A stretch of 36,824 bases of DNA from Polaromonas sp. (GTDB lineage Bacteria; Pseudomonadota; Gammaproteobacteria; Burkholderiales; Burkholderiaceae_C). The notes beneath the pieces were generated by a model. That model did not search any database. It saw only the letters and a list, made by a program, of their open reading frames with translations, and was not told the DNA's origin. Shown here piece after piece: positions 36,173 through 36,824 of this stretch. Within the stretch, counting starts at the first letter, position 1, and the number at the start of each line of letters is the position of its first letter. Location: assembly GCA_021737975.1 (NCBI GenBank), contig JAIPCZ010000026.1, positions 1-36,824 of the forward strand, in the 5' to 3' direction. A program made the translations under genes and the position numbers.

Positions 36173-36824
36173 ATTTGTCGAGTTGTGGGTTTATTTGTCT
36201 GCCACGCCACTGTTTGGCCTGAGCGCCACGCTGGTGATCTATGTGCTGGCTCAGGCGGTCTATGCCCGACTGGATCAGCCGGCCTGGGCAAATCCGGTGC
36301 TGTGGTCGGTCGTCATCCTGGCCAGTCTGCTCACCGTGACGCGCGTCGACTACCCCACTTACTTTTCAGGTGCGCAGTTCATCCATTTTCTGCTGGGGCC
36401 TGCCGTGGTGGCGCTCGCCTGGCCACTCTGGGAGCGACTGGCGGCCCTGCGTCTGCACTGGCGCGCCCTGCTGGCCGCGGCGCTGATCGGGGGCGCGGCA
36501 GCCAGCGGGTCGGCCTTGCTCCTGGGCTGGCTGGTGGGCCTGCCGCAGGACGTGGTGCTGTCGCTGGCGCCCAAATCGGTCACTGCGCCCGTCGCCATGG
36601 GCATTGCCGACAAGATTGGGGGCATTCCGGCGCTGGCTGCGGTGTTTGCGGTGGTCACGGGCATGGTGGGCGCACTCAGTGGCAAGGCCTTGTTTGGACT
36701 CCTGAAGATTCCACCCGACGCCAGCGGCTGGATGGCACGGGGTTTTTCACTGGGCACTGCCGCGCACGGCATTGGCGCCGCAAGGGCCTTGCAAGTCAAC
36801 AGCGATGCCGGCGCCTTTGCCGGG
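36165..36824 (+). CDS. lrgB: LrgB family membrane protein (partial, cut by window end)
   Basis: The first 220 residues of an LrgB protein (usual length about 230-240), running off the window. It begins MPKFVELWVYLSATPLFGLS (ATG 36165-36167, overlapping the lrgA stop). Several helices are visible, and the two LrgB hallmarks: LSLAPKSVTAPVAMGIAD and SLGTAAHGIGAARALQ. It is the partner of LrgA; in the fused plant homologue PLGG1 these domains form the glycolate/glycerate carrier. Linkage with glcD suggests a substrate carrier role here. Confidence 0.93.
   Translation, partial: MPKFVELWVYLSATPLFGLSATLVIYVLAQAVYARLDQPAWANPVLWSVVILASLLTVTRVDYPTYFSGAQFIHFLLGPAVVALAWPLWERLAALRLHWRALLAAALIGGAAASGSALLLGWLVGLPQDVVLSLAPKSVTAPVAMGIADKIGGIPALAAVFAVVTGMVGALSGKALFGLLKIPPDASGWMARGFSLGTAAHGIGAARALQVNSDAGAFAG

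Overview
The window looks like chromosome from a betaproteobacterium of the order Burkholderiales, most likely family Comamonadaceae (Rhodoferax/Polaromonas-like). This is inferred from GC-rich coding sequence, a complete division and cell wall (dcw) cluster in the betaproteobacterial order with ddlB and lpxC, a cysteine-poor DksA, and the run hslU-hslV-dksA-cobW-rlmI-xerC-DUF484-dapF. No database search was possible, so the assignment rests on recognising protein families and gene order. Everything left of 32.2 kb is on the minus strand; the two strands mix only at the right end.

Layout, read in the direction of transcription from right to left. (a) 31.4-24.2 kb is housekeeping: psd (phosphatidylserine decarboxylase), a MazG-like pyrophosphatase, dapF, a DUF484 protein, xerC, a 103-residue unknown coupled to rlmI, a COG0523 GTPase with a His-rich loop, and dksA with a very long Lys/Pro/Ala-rich N-terminal tail. 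(b) 24.2-20.5 kb holds a 544-residue STAS-like protein, then the protease pair hslV and hslU. Each of these two cistrons ends in a copy of the same hairpin element. (c) 20.5-20.2 kb is the control region of the division cluster: a candidate promoter, an array of 10-bp-spaced AGTGC/AGTGG repeats that look like MraZ boxes, and helically spaced TTAGAA/TTCTAA hexamers. (d) 20.2-1.8 kb is the dcw cluster mraZ-rsmH-ftsL-ftsI-murE-murF-mraY-murD-ftsW-murG-murC-ddlB-ftsQ-ftsA-ftsZ-lpxC, almost all joined by 1-7 bp overlaps. A 58-residue membrane protein follows. (e) 1.6-0 kb holds type II secretion pseudopilins gspG-H-I and the start of gspJ, cut by the window edge.

Right end, 32.2-36.8 kb: a GcvA-like LysR regulator (+) converges on a second LysR regulator (-). 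The second is divergent from an operon of a GlcD-type FAD oxidase, lrgA and lrgB (cut by the edge). Because LrgA/LrgB relatives carry glycolate, glycerate or pyruvate, this cluster reads as a possible glycolate uptake and oxidation unit under a LysR regulator, with a 24-bp palindrome between them.

The most notable observations are the glcD-lrgAB association, the covarying hairpin after both hslV and hslU, the variant MraZ box array, and the DksA with a 14-unit tandem repeat. No CRISPR array, prophage, insertion sequence, rRNA or tRNA gene was recognised. Several gene starts differ from the longest open frame and are argued individually.
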